Below, piece after piece: positions 1-5,495 of a stretch of DNA of 5,495 nt. The position numbers and the translations under genes are program-made. The stretch comes from Rhodobacterales bacterium (GTDB lineage: Bacteria > Pseudomonadota > Alphaproteobacteria > Rhodobacterales > Rhodobacteraceae): positions 1-5,495 of the forward strand of contig JAAFHS010000068.1 of NCBI GenBank assembly GCA_013298485.1, given 5' to 3'. How positions within the stretch are numbered: the first letter of the stretch is position 1; each line of letters begins with the position of its first letter. The notes beneath the pieces were generated by a model. It searched no databases. It saw only the letters and a program-made list of their open reading frames with translations, and was not told the origin of the DNA.

Positions 1-825
1 GGCGTGCTGGCCCATGCGACATCGGATGATGGCATGGGAAAGCTGGCCCGCGATCAGTTCGAGGCGGCGCTGCTGCGGTTGATCGACCCGTGGCTGACCG
101 GCCCCACACCCGTGATCGCCTGCGGCATGGTCGGATCGCGGCAGGGCTGGCATGAGGCGCCCTATCGCACAGTGCCCTGCAGACCCGTTGCCGCCGATGC
201 GCTGGTTGCGGTGCCCACTGCGGATCCGCGGCTGCGGATGCTGATCGCGCCCGGGCTGCGCCAGATGACCCCGCCCGATGTGATGCGCGGCGAGGAGACA
301 CAGATCGCAGGCGCGCTGGCCCTGCAGCCCGATTATGACGGGGTCTTCTGCCTGCCGGGCACGCATTCAAAATGGGTGCAGGTGAGTGCGGGCGAAGTCA
401 TCAGCTTTCAGACCTTTCTGACGGGCGAGATGTTTGCCCTTTTGTCCACGCAATCGGTGCTGCGGCATGGGATGGCGGGGGACGGCTGGGATGATGCGGC
501 GTTCGATGTGGCCCTGTCGGATGCGCTGTCGCGGCCTGAACGGATCGCGGCACGCCTGTTCAGCCTGCGGGCCGAGGGGCTGATTGGCGGGCTGGAACCG
601 GCAGTGGCACGGGCGCGCCTGTCGGGGCTGCTGATCGGGATCGAACTTGCGGCATCACGGCCCTATTGGCTGGGGCAGGATGTGACGATCATCGGGGCCG
701 AGGGGATCAGCACGGCCTATGCGCGCGCGCTGATGGCCCAAGGCGTGACTGCGCGCCAGTTGCCCGCAACGGAATGCACCCTTGCGGGTCTTGCCAGCCT
801 GCGCCAGACGGAATTTGCAAGATGA
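1..825 (+). CDS. dgoK: 2-dehydro-3-deoxygalactonokinase, 5'-truncated by window edge
   Basis: This enzyme uses ATP to phosphorylate 2-dehydro-3-deoxy-D-galactonate in the cytoplasm, giving the substrate of the aldolase encoded next. The frame is open from base 1 (274 residues visible). The first residues, GVLAHATSDDGMGKL, match the segment that in DgoK proteins follows the N-terminal ATP-binding region. About 20-25 residues, including the real start, therefore lie left of the window, and the GTG at position 4 is unlikely to be the start. Seen landmarks are CGMVGSRQGW (121-150), MRGEETQ (about 283-303), PGTHSKW (355-375) and FLTGEM (415-432), all typical of DgoK. The full length would be near 295-300 residues, close to the E. 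coli enzyme. The stop overlaps the dgoA start by ATGA. I am confident of the family. Substrate preference for the galactonate over a related sugar acid is inferred from the dgoA neighbour. Confidence 0.93.
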   Translation, partial: GVLAHATSDDGMGKLARDQFEAALLRLIDPWLTGPTPVIACGMVGSRQGWHEAPYRTVPCRPVAADALVAVPTADPRLRMLIAPGLRQMTPPDVMRGEETQIAGALALQPDYDGVFCLPGTHSKWVQVSAGEVISFQTFLTGEMFALLSTQSVLRHGMAGDGWDDAAFDVALSDALSRPERIAARLFSLRAEGLIGGLEPAVARARLSGLLIGIELAASRPYWLGQDVTIIGAEGISTAYARALMAQGVTARQLPATECTLAGLASLRQTEFAR

Positions 826-1430
826 CCCATCTGCCTCTGATTGCCATTCTGCGCGGCCTGACGCCTGCAGAAGCCCTGCCCGTCGCCGAGGCGCTGATCG
901 GGGCTGGCATCACGCGGATCGAGGTGCCGTTGAATTCGCCTGATCCTTTCACGTCCATCGCGGCGATGGCAAAGGCGCATAGCGGGCGGGCAGAGATCGG
1001 GGCGGGCACGGTGCTGACGGCAGCACAGGTGGCGCAGGTGCAGGATGCGGGAGGGACACTGATCGTGTCGCCCAACTGCGATCCGGGCGTGATTGCGGCG
1101 ACCAAGGCGCGCGGCATGGCCAGCTGGCCCGGCGTGATGACGCCGACGGAATGCTTTGCGGCACTGGCGGCGGGGGCGGACGGGTTGAAGATATTCCCGG
1201 CCTCGCTGATCGGGCCTGAGGGCGTGAAGGCAATCCGTGCGGTGCTGCCGAAAGGGACCCTTGTTTATGCGGTGGGCGGTGCGGGGGCTGCGAACTTTGC
1301 CGACTGGATAAAGGCGGGGGCGGATGGGTTCGGCATCGGCACCGCCCTTTACACGCCCGGTCTGACGGTGGCCGAGATCGCCATGCGGGCGGGAATGATT
1401 GTCGCCGCCTATAAGGCAGCACTGCCATGA
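822..1430 (+). CDS. dgoA: 2-dehydro-3-deoxy-6-phosphogalactonate aldolase
   Basis: This is a class I aldolase of the KDPG/KDPGal family, 202 residues (E. coli DgoA is about 205). It splits 2-dehydro-3-deoxy-6-phosphogalactonate into pyruvate and glyceraldehyde 3-phosphate in the cytoplasm. Seen in the sequence are AILRGL (8-13), RIEVPLNSP with the catalytic Glu34, GAGTVL (60-65), GLKIFPAS with the Schiff-base Lys123, VGGAG (151-155) and GIGTALYTPG (171-180). Glu34 and Lys123 sit three residues before the E. coli DgoA residues Glu37 and Lys126. Val151 corresponds to Val154 of that enzyme, where the gluconate-type aldolase has Thr; this supports the galactonate stereoisomer. The start is the ATG at 822, which overlaps the dgoK stop. 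The same frame stays open to about 666, but that upstream part lies inside dgoK and does not resemble an aldolase. The stop overlaps the lactonase start. Confidence 0.95.
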   Translation: MTHLPLIAILRGLTPAEALPVAEALIGAGITRIEVPLNSPDPFTSIAAMAKAHSGRAEIGAGTVLTAAQVAQVQDAGGTLIVSPNCDPGVIAATKARGMASWPGVMTPTECFAALAAGADGLKIFPASLIGPEGVKAIRAVLPKGTLVYAVGGAGAANFADWIKAGADGFGIGTALYTPGLTVAEIAMRAGMIVAAYKAALP

Positions 1431-2281
1431 TTGTGCATGATGACCGCCGTTGCGAATTGGGCGAAGGCCCGCTGTGGCACCCCAGACGCAATCAGTTGTA
1501 CTGGTTTGACATCCTGGGCAAACGGTTGATGACGCGCGGCGCTGACGGCCCGCAGGAATGGCATTTCGCGCATCTGGTGTCGGCGGCAGGGTGGATCAGC
1601 ATGGATGAGCTGCTGATCGCATCAGAGGCGGCGCTGTTCCGGTTCAACCTTGAAACGGGCGCAAAGGCCGATGTGGCGGGACTGGAGGCGGACAATCCGG
1701 TGACGCGGTCCAATGACGGGCGGGCGGACCCCTATGGCGGGTTCTGGATCGGGACGATGGGCAAGCAGCAGCAGAAGGGTGCCGGTGCGATCTGGCGCTA
1801 TTACCGCGGCACGCTCAGGCGGCTGTTCGGCGGGATCACCATCCCGAATGCCATCAGCTTTCCGCCGGGGGGGCAGGTCGCGCATTTCGCCGATACGGTG
1901 ACGGGCCGCGTGATGCGCGTGGCGCTGGATGCAGATGGCTGGCCAAGGGGAGAGCCTGAGGTCTATCTTGACCTGACGGCGGAAGGGTTGAACCCGGATG
2001 GCGCGGTCTGTGATGCGCAGGGCCGGATGTGGCTGGCGGAATGGGGTGCGGCGCGCGTCGCCTGCTATGGGCCGGATGGCACACGGATTGAAACGATCGG
2101 GTTTGATGCGCCGCATACATCCTGCCCGGCCTTTGGCGGGGCGGACCTGACCACGCTCTATTGCACCACGGCGCTGGAAGGCATGGATGCGGCGGCGCGG
2201 CTGGCGCATCCGCGCGCAGGCATGACTTTCGCGGCAAGCGATGTGGCGCAAGGTGTTCCCGAATATCAGGTGATCTTATGA
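1427..2281 (+). CDS. SMP-30/gluconolactonase family sugar lactonase
   Basis: The product is a 284-residue six-bladed beta-propeller lactonase of the SMP-30/regucalcin/gluconolactonase family. It probably hydrolyses a sugar-acid lactone to the free acid in the cytoplasm; no signal peptide is visible. Metal and substrate residues can be placed by motif: Glu13 in LGEGPLWH, Arg94 and Asn96 in TRSNDGRADPYGGFW, Asn141 in IPNAISF, and Asp191 in NPDGAVCD. They mirror Glu18, Arg101, Asn103, Asn154 and Asp204 of human regucalcin, and the 50-residue gap between the last two is identical. The late motif HTSCPAFGG is also typical. The start is the ATG at 1427 overlapping the dgoA stop, with a weak AAGG at 1413-1416. 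Sitting between DgoA and a beta-galactosidase, its likely substrate is D-galactono-lactone. L-arabinono-lactone is a fair alternative, since family members differ in specificity and sequence alone does not settle it. Confidence 0.9.
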   Translation: MIVHDDRRCELGEGPLWHPRRNQLYWFDILGKRLMTRGADGPQEWHFAHLVSAAGWISMDELLIASEAALFRFNLETGAKADVAGLEADNPVTRSNDGRADPYGGFWIGTMGKQQQKGAGAIWRYYRGTLRRLFGGITIPNAISFPPGGQVAHFADTVTGRVMRVALDADGWPRGEPEVYLDLTAEGLNPDGAVCDAQGRMWLAEWGAARVACYGPDGTRIETIGFDAPHTSCPAFGGADLTTLYCTTALEGMDAAARLAHPRAGMTFAASDVAQGVPEYQVIL

Positions 2282-4179
2282 AACGCACGCTTGGCGTCTG
2301 CTATTACCCCGAACACTGGCCCGAGGCGCAATGGACGGAAGACGCGGCGCGGATGAAGGCGCTTGGCCTGACATGGGTCAGGATCGGCGAATTCGCGTGG
2401 AGCCGGATGGAGCCTGTGCCCGGCACCTATGATTGGGGCTGGCTGGACCGGGCGATTGCGGTGCTGGGGGCGGCGGGCCTGCAGGTGGCGCTGGGCACGC
2501 CGACAGCGACGCCGCCACGCTGGATGATCGACCGGCATCCGGACATGCTGGCCGTGGATGCGCAGGGCCGGGTGCGCGGGTTCGGGTCGCGCAGGCATTA
2601 CGATTTCAGCCACCGGGGATATCGCGGCGAATGCGCGAAGATCGTGGGGGCGATGGCGGAGCGCTATGGGCGCAACCCGCATGTGGCGGCGTGGCAGACG
2701 GATAATGAATATGCCTGCCATGATACGGTGCTGTCCTATTCGGATGCGGCGCGGGATGCGTTCCGCGACTGGTGCGCGCAGCGCTATCAAAGCCCAGAGG
2801 CGTTGAACCGCGCCTGGGGCAATGTGTTCTGGTCGATGGACTACGCAGGCTTTGATGACATCGGCCTGCCGAACCTGACGGTGACGGAGGCCAATCCTGC
2901 GCATGTGATGGCGTTCCGGCGGTTTGCGAGCGATGAGGTGGTCAGTTTCAACAAGGTGCAGACGGATATCATCCGCAGGCATTCTGCCGCACCGATTGCG
3001 CATAACTATATGGGCAATATCACGGATTTCGACCATTTCGGCACCGGGGCTGACCTCGATATCGCGTCATGGGACAGCTATCCCCTGGGCTTTCTGTCTG
3101 ACCGGCTGGAGATGCCAGCGGAGCACAAGCAGCGTTTCGTGCGGCAGGGCGATCCGGATTTCCAGGCGTTCCACCATGATCTCTACCGCGCCGTCGGGCG
3201 CGGCCGCTGGTGGATCATGGAACAGCAACCCGGCCCCGTGAACTGGGCCCCATGGAACGCAGACCCCCTGCCCGGCATGGCCCGCCTTTGGGCGTGGGAG
3301 GCGTTTGCGCATGGGGCCGAGGCCGTGTGCTATTTCCGTTGGCGGCAGGCCCCGTTCGCGCAGGAGCAGATGCATGCAGGGCTGTTGCGGCCAGATTCGG
3401 CACCCGCGCAGGCATTTGATGAGGCGGGGGTGGTGGCGCGGGAACTGGCGGCGATGCCGGATGTGGGCACGGCGCGGGCGGATGTGGCGCTGGTGTTTGA
3501 CTATGCGTCGGCCTGGGCCTGGCAAACACAGCCGCAGGGGCGCGATTTCAGCTATTTCCGGCTGGTGTTCCACTTCTACCGCTGCCTGCGGCGGCTGGGG
3601 ATGAACGTGGATATCCTGCCACCGGATACCGGCGATCTGACCGCTTACAAGATGGTGCTGGCCCCCGGTGTGGCGACGTTGTCCGCGCCGTTTCTGGCGG
3701 CGCTGGCGGCCTATAAGGGCGCGGCTCTGATCGGGCCGCGCACAAACTCCAAGACGCCTGAATTTGCCACACCCCTGCCCTTGCCCCCCAACCTGCCGGG
3801 TCTGGATGTGGTGGTCGCGCGGGTGGAAAGCCTGCCGCCCGATGTGCCGGTGCCCTTGGCGCAAGGCGGGCAGTTCCTGCATTGGCGCGAAAAGCTGGAA
3901 GGCGGGGCCGCGGTGGTGGAGACGACGACGGACGGCTGGCCCGCACTGGTCCGGGCGGGGGACATCCACTATCTGGCGGGCTGGCCGGATGATGCAACGC
4001 TCGACCGGATCGTGTCAGAGGCCGCGCAGAGCGTGGGCATCGACCCCGACCCGCTGCCCGAAGGCTTGCGGCGGCGCGATACGGGGACGCACCGGTTCTG
4101 GTTCAACTACAACGCCGTACCGGTCGAATGGGGCGGCGTCACGATCCCGCCTGCGGGTGTGCATTGGCATGAGTTGTAG
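2278..4179 (+). CDS. GH42 beta-galactosidase (cytoplasmic)
   Basis: The product is a 633-residue glycoside hydrolase family 42 enzyme that releases terminal beta-galactose (some members also release alpha-L-arabinopyranose) from oligosaccharides. Landmarks are CYYPEHWP (8-15), WVRIGEFAWSRMEP (33-46), ATPPRWM (77-83), WQTDNEY (139-145) with acid/base Glu144, HNYMG (242-246), SWDSYPLG (264-271), and EQQPGPVNWAPWN (315-327) with nucleophile Glu315. The two glutamates match positions 141 and 312 of the Thermus A4 enzyme. The TIM barrel covers about 1-385, the trimerisation (amidotransferase-like) domain about 395-590, and a small C-terminal domain the rest. No signal peptide is seen, so its substrate must be imported. 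The chosen start has AGGTGA at 2268-2273, four bases upstream, and overlaps the lactonase stop. An in-frame extension back to 2161 falls inside the lactonase gene and is unlike GH42. The zinc-cluster cysteines of the Thermus enzyme are mostly absent. Confidence 0.95.
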   Translation: MKRTLGVCYYPEHWPEAQWTEDAARMKALGLTWVRIGEFAWSRMEPVPGTYDWGWLDRAIAVLGAAGLQVALGTPTATPPRWMIDRHPDMLAVDAQGRVRGFGSRRHYDFSHRGYRGECAKIVGAMAERYGRNPHVAAWQTDNEYACHDTVLSYSDAARDAFRDWCAQRYQSPEALNRAWGNVFWSMDYAGFDDIGLPNLTVTEANPAHVMAFRRFASDEVVSFNKVQTDIIRRHSAAPIAHNYMGNITDFDHFGTGADLDIASWDSYPLGFLSDRLEMPAEHKQRFVRQGDPDFQAFHHDLYRAVGRGRWWIMEQQPGPVNWAPWNADPLPGMARLWAWEAFAHGAEAVCYFRWRQAPFAQEQMHAGLLRPDSAPAQAFDEAGVVARELAAMPDVGTARADVALVFDYASAWAWQTQPQGRDFSYFRLVFHFYRCLRRLGMNVDILPPDTGDLTAYKMVLAPGVATLSAPFLAALAAYKGAALIGPRTNSKTPEFATPLPLPPNLPGLDVVVARVESLPPDVPVPLAQGGQFLHWREKLEGGAAVVETTTDGWPALVRAGDIHYLAGWPDDATLDRIVSEAAQSVGIDPDPLPEGLRRRDTGTHRFWFNYNAVPVEWGGVTIPPAGVHWHEL

Positions 4180-4182
4180 GGC

Positions 4183-4194
4183 GGGGCTAGCCCC
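4183..4194. terminator. GC-rich palindrome just after the operon, possible weak terminator
   Basis: GGGGCTAGCCCC is a perfect 12-bp palindrome beginning three bases after the beta-galactosidase stop. As RNA it could form only a short GGGG/CCCC stem with a CTAG loop, and no T-run follows. It may help end or stabilise the operon transcript, but an intrinsic terminator is not demonstrated. A second small inverted repeat, CCTGC/GCAGG at 4222-4237 with a six-base loop, lies downstream and also lacks a T-run. Confidence 0.25.
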
Positions 4195-4306
4195 CACTCT
4201 CTGCCATTGCAACGGATGGAGCCTGCGGTTCTGCAGGTTCGCGGCAAGGGGCGGCGGGCTGATGGATGATGTGATGGGTTAGGTGGAGAGGGTGGTTCAG
4301 AGGGAT

Positions 4307-4322
4307 GGGTATGCAAATGCCC
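4307..4322 (+). terminator. Small stem-loop with GNRA-type loop between the operon and the DUF488 gene
   Basis: GGGTATGCAAATGCCC folds into a six-pair stem (one G-U pair) closed by a GCAA tetraloop, a stable RNA loop class. It lies about 130 bases after the beta-galactosidase stop and about 100 before the next start. No T-run follows, so a role as a terminator or mRNA 3'-end structure is only possible. Confidence 0.2.
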
Positions 4323-4369
4323 GCCTTAAGTGAATAGCAATCAAGGACGGTTTATTTTCCTGTACCGGC

Positions 4370-4391
4370 GATCCGCGGATCAGACTATGCT
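4370..4391 (+). promoter_or_regulatory. Candidate operator palindrome and -10-like box before the DUF488 gene
   Basis: GATCCGCGGATC (4370-4381) is a perfect 12-bp palindrome. Five bases on, TATGCT (4386-4391) resembles a -10 box and would give a leader of about 25 bases before the ribosome binding site and ATG. No convincing -35 hexamer was found; TGTACC at 4361-4366 is a poor match at 19-base spacing. The placement would suit a repressor site between the -35 and -10 positions, but this is inferred from position only. Confidence 0.22.
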
Positions 4392-4412
4392 ATCGTCAAT
4401 CAAGAAAATTTT

Positions 4413-4417
4413 GGAGG
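4413..4417 (+). promoter_or_regulatory. Ribosome binding site fixing the DUF488 start
   Basis: GGAGG lies five bases before the ATG at 4423. It decides the start against two upstream in-frame candidates, GTG at 4330 and ATG at 4387, neither of which has a comparable Shine-Dalgarno sequence. Confidence 0.8.
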
Positions 4418-4422
4418 CAGCC

Positions 4423-4890
4423 ATGCGAGACTTCTCTCAAGCTTCAATCGAAACGACAATCCATACAGTCGGGTATGAGAAGTCGGAGCTTCATGATTAC
4501 GTCCAGCGGTTGCGTCTCGCCAAGGTCGAGATATTGGTTGATGTTCGCGAGCGGCCGATCTCACGGAAGAAGGGCTTTTCGAAAAAGGCGCTGGCCGAGG
4601 CGGTACAGTTGGCAGGCATAGAGTATGTCCACGTGCAGGCGCTAGGCGATCCAAAGGAGGGTCGTGATGCAGCTAGAGCTGGTCAGCACACGTTGTTCGT
4701 TAAGATTTTCTCAACACACATGACCACAGATAGTGCCCGTACTGCTTTGTCTACGCTTGCGTCAGACATTGCAGGCAAGAACGTGTGTCTAACTTGCTTC
4801 GAACGCGACCACGAGTGTTGCCATCGAGCAATTGTGGCCGACGAGCTTGCAATCCTCACCGGGGGCGTTGTTAAACACTTGAAGGTCTAG
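4423..4890 (+). CDS. DUF488 family protein
   Basis: This is a 155-residue soluble protein of the DUF488 family, whose biochemical role I do not know. Family signatures in order are TVGYEKS (15-21), LVDVRERPISRKKGFSK (38-54), the short ALGDP (73-77), and a cysteine-rich end of the core, VCLTCFERDHECCHR (121-135), followed by a helix. Length is normal for the family. Conserved Arg42, Arg44, Arg48, Glu127, His134 and Arg135 together with the cysteines suggest an active site or metal site, which is inference. No signal peptide or membrane segment is visible. The start at 4423 is set by a strong ribosome binding site; the frame is open upstream to 4330, but that stretch shows no family similarity. 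The next gene starts one base after the stop, so the two are probably co-translated. G+C is about 53% against about 66% for the operon to the left, which suggests transfer. Confidence 0.88.
   Translation: MRDFSQASIETTIHTVGYEKSELHDYVQRLRLAKVEILVDVRERPISRKKGFSKKALAEAVQLAGIEYVHVQALGDPKEGRDAARAGQHTLFVKIFSTHMTTDSARTALSTLASDIAGKNVCLTCFERDHECCHRAIVADELAILTGGVVKHLKV
4881..4885 (+). promoter_or_regulatory. Ribosome binding site supporting a TTG start
   Basis: GAAGG inside the last codons of the DUF488 gene lies six bases before TTG at 4892. It is the main reason for placing the start of the downstream gene there; the first in-frame ATG is only about 350 bases later, inside conserved-looking sequence. 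Confidence 0.6.
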
Positions 4891-4891
4891 A

Positions 4892-5495
4892 TTGAAGAAA
4901 ACACTGAGCGTCGCTGCAGCGCATGAAGGCGAAGTCGAAATCGTCGTTTTGATCAAGGCTGCGCCCGAGATTGGGCAAAAGCATGGTGAGACGGTTTGCG
5001 TGGCCGGTGTTGATGCATACGGACACTGGCATCGGCTCTACCCCGTCCCCTTTCGTGATCTGACGCCAAGCCAGAAATTCTCTCGCTGGGACAGAATTCG
5101 CGTGAGGTGGCGCAAGCCAAACGATGATGTTCGCGTCGAAAGCAAACGGATTGATCCCTTAAGTCTCGAAATTGTTTCAAAAGTTACAGGAAAAGAACGG
5201 TCCGAGGTCGCCGCGCGGGCGGTTGTACCATCCTTGGAGACAGAGATGAATGAGGGGCGCTCTCTGGCCCTCATCCGACCAAGGAACCTTGAATTCTTAG
5301 TGCGAACACTGACCGACCAAGAAATCGCAAAATCAATACGCCGACGGGCCGAGTTGATCAATCAGGTTGACTTATTTGCAGCGAGTATGATCGCCAAAGA
5401 GCCCCCACCATTCAGCTTCCATTACCGCTTCGATCATTCTGGTCAACGCCGAACGCACACCTGTATCGACTGGGAAACTGAGCAGACTTTCCTGA
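4892..5495 (+). CDS. Conserved protein of unknown function, TTG start, 3' end beyond window
   Basis: One frame stays open for 201 codons from TTG 4892 to the window edge. The product is soluble-looking, with no signal peptide or membrane span. Its features look like a conserved family and not chance translation: TVCVAGVDAYGHWHRLYPVPF (34-54), KFSRWDRIRVRWRKP (62-76), RVESKRID (81-88), SLALIRPRN (124-132), PPFSFHYRF (172-180) and THTCIDWE (188-195). From memory, unverified, similar uncharacterised proteins occur beside DUF488 genes, carry an R-x-ES motif and a late DWE motif, and run some 60-80 residues further. The compact beta-rich N-terminal part could be an OB-like fold, but this is speculation. 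The start one base after the DUF488 stop, with a good ribosome binding site, implies a shared transcript and possibly a shared function. G+C is near 50% in sampled stretches, like DUF488 and unlike the left operon. No function is assigned. Confidence 0.8.
   Translation, partial: MKKTLSVAAAHEGEVEIVVLIKAAPEIGQKHGETVCVAGVDAYGHWHRLYPVPFRDLTPSQKFSRWDRIRVRWRKPNDDVRVESKRIDPLSLEIVSKVTGKERSEVAARAVVPSLETEMNEGRSLALIRPRNLEFLVRTLTDQEIAKSIRRRAELINQVDLFAASMIAKEPPPFSFHYRFDHSGQRRTHTCIDWETEQTFL

Noticed and set aside
220..229. Palindrome GCGGATCCGC inside dgoK
   Set aside because: It falls within conserved coding sequence of a GC-rich gene, where such short palindromes are expected by chance.
666..821. Possible N-terminal extension of DgoA
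   Set aside because: The extension overlaps the conserved dgoK end, is low-complexity in character, and the aldolase length and motifs fit a start at 822.
2161..2277. Possible 39-residue N-terminal extension of the beta-galactosidase
   Set aside because: It is a shifted-frame reading of the lactonase gene; GH42 proteins begin close to the CYYPEHWP motif, and the start at 2278 has a Shine-Dalgarno sequence.
3067..3969. Long minus-strand open frame (300 codons) opposite the beta-galactosidase, and a similar one at 2266-3036
   Set aside because: Both lie entirely opposite well-supported GH42 coding sequence. Their translations are Arg/Pro/His-rich with no recognisable domain, as expected from antisense frames of GC-rich genes.
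4224..4240. Short near-repeat of GGTTC units after the operon
   Set aside because: Only two copies of about five to eight bases exist; this is too little to call a repeat or binding-site array.
3764..4282. Plus-strand 172-codon open frame crossing the end of the beta-galactosidase gene
   Set aside because: It is a shifted frame of GH42 rich in Trp, Arg and Cys with no recognisable domain. Only about 100 bases lie outside the real gene.
4330..4422. Upstream GTG start giving a 186-residue DUF488 protein
   Set aside because: No ribosome binding site precedes it, the extra 31 residues show no family match, and the ATG at 4423 has GGAGG at ideal spacing.
5038..5361. Minus-strand 107-codon open frame (and 4953-5180) in the right-hand region
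   Set aside because: Each lies opposite the coherent TTG-started plus-strand frame, whose motifs and ribosome binding site are far better support for coding.

Overview
The window reads as a piece of a high-GC alphaproteobacterial chromosome, most likely of Rhodobacteraceae type. This is inferred from codon habits, the style of the proteins and about 66% G+C in four sampled 60-base lines of the left part (159/240). No rRNA, tRNA, CRISPR array, transposase or integrase was seen.

Positions 1-4179 hold four plus-strand genes packed into an operon: dgoK (2-dehydro-3-deoxygalactonokinase, 5' end cut off by the window edge), dgoA (2-dehydro-3-deoxy-6-phosphogalactonate aldolase), an SMP-30/gluconolactonase-family lactonase, and a cytoplasmic GH42 beta-galactosidase. 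Each junction is a 4-base ATGA overlap, so the genes are probably translationally coupled. Together they outline oxidative galactose breakdown (the De Ley-Doudoroff route). A galactoside is cleaved to galactose, which is oxidised to galactonolactone by a dehydrogenase not in this window. The lactone is opened to galactonate, which is dehydrated to 2-dehydro-3-deoxygalactonate by a dehydratase not in this window. DgoK then phosphorylates this product and DgoA cleaves it to pyruvate and glyceraldehyde 3-phosphate. The missing enzymes, the transporter and the regulator presumably lie to the left or elsewhere.

Positions 4180-4422 are a 243-base intergenic stretch with a perfect 12-bp palindrome just after the beta-galactosidase stop, a small GNRA-type hairpin, a G-rich tract, and a second perfect 12-bp palindrome ahead of the next gene. 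No strong terminator (hairpin plus T-run) was found.

From about 4330 to the right edge the base composition drops (239/450 = 53% G+C over 4441-4890) and codon use becomes less GC-biased. This part holds a DUF488-family gene (4423-4890). One base after its stop, at a TTG start with a good ribosome binding site, a second open frame (4892 to beyond the window) encodes a conserved protein of unknown function. The pair looks like a horizontally acquired two-gene cassette of unknown role and is the most interesting part of the window.
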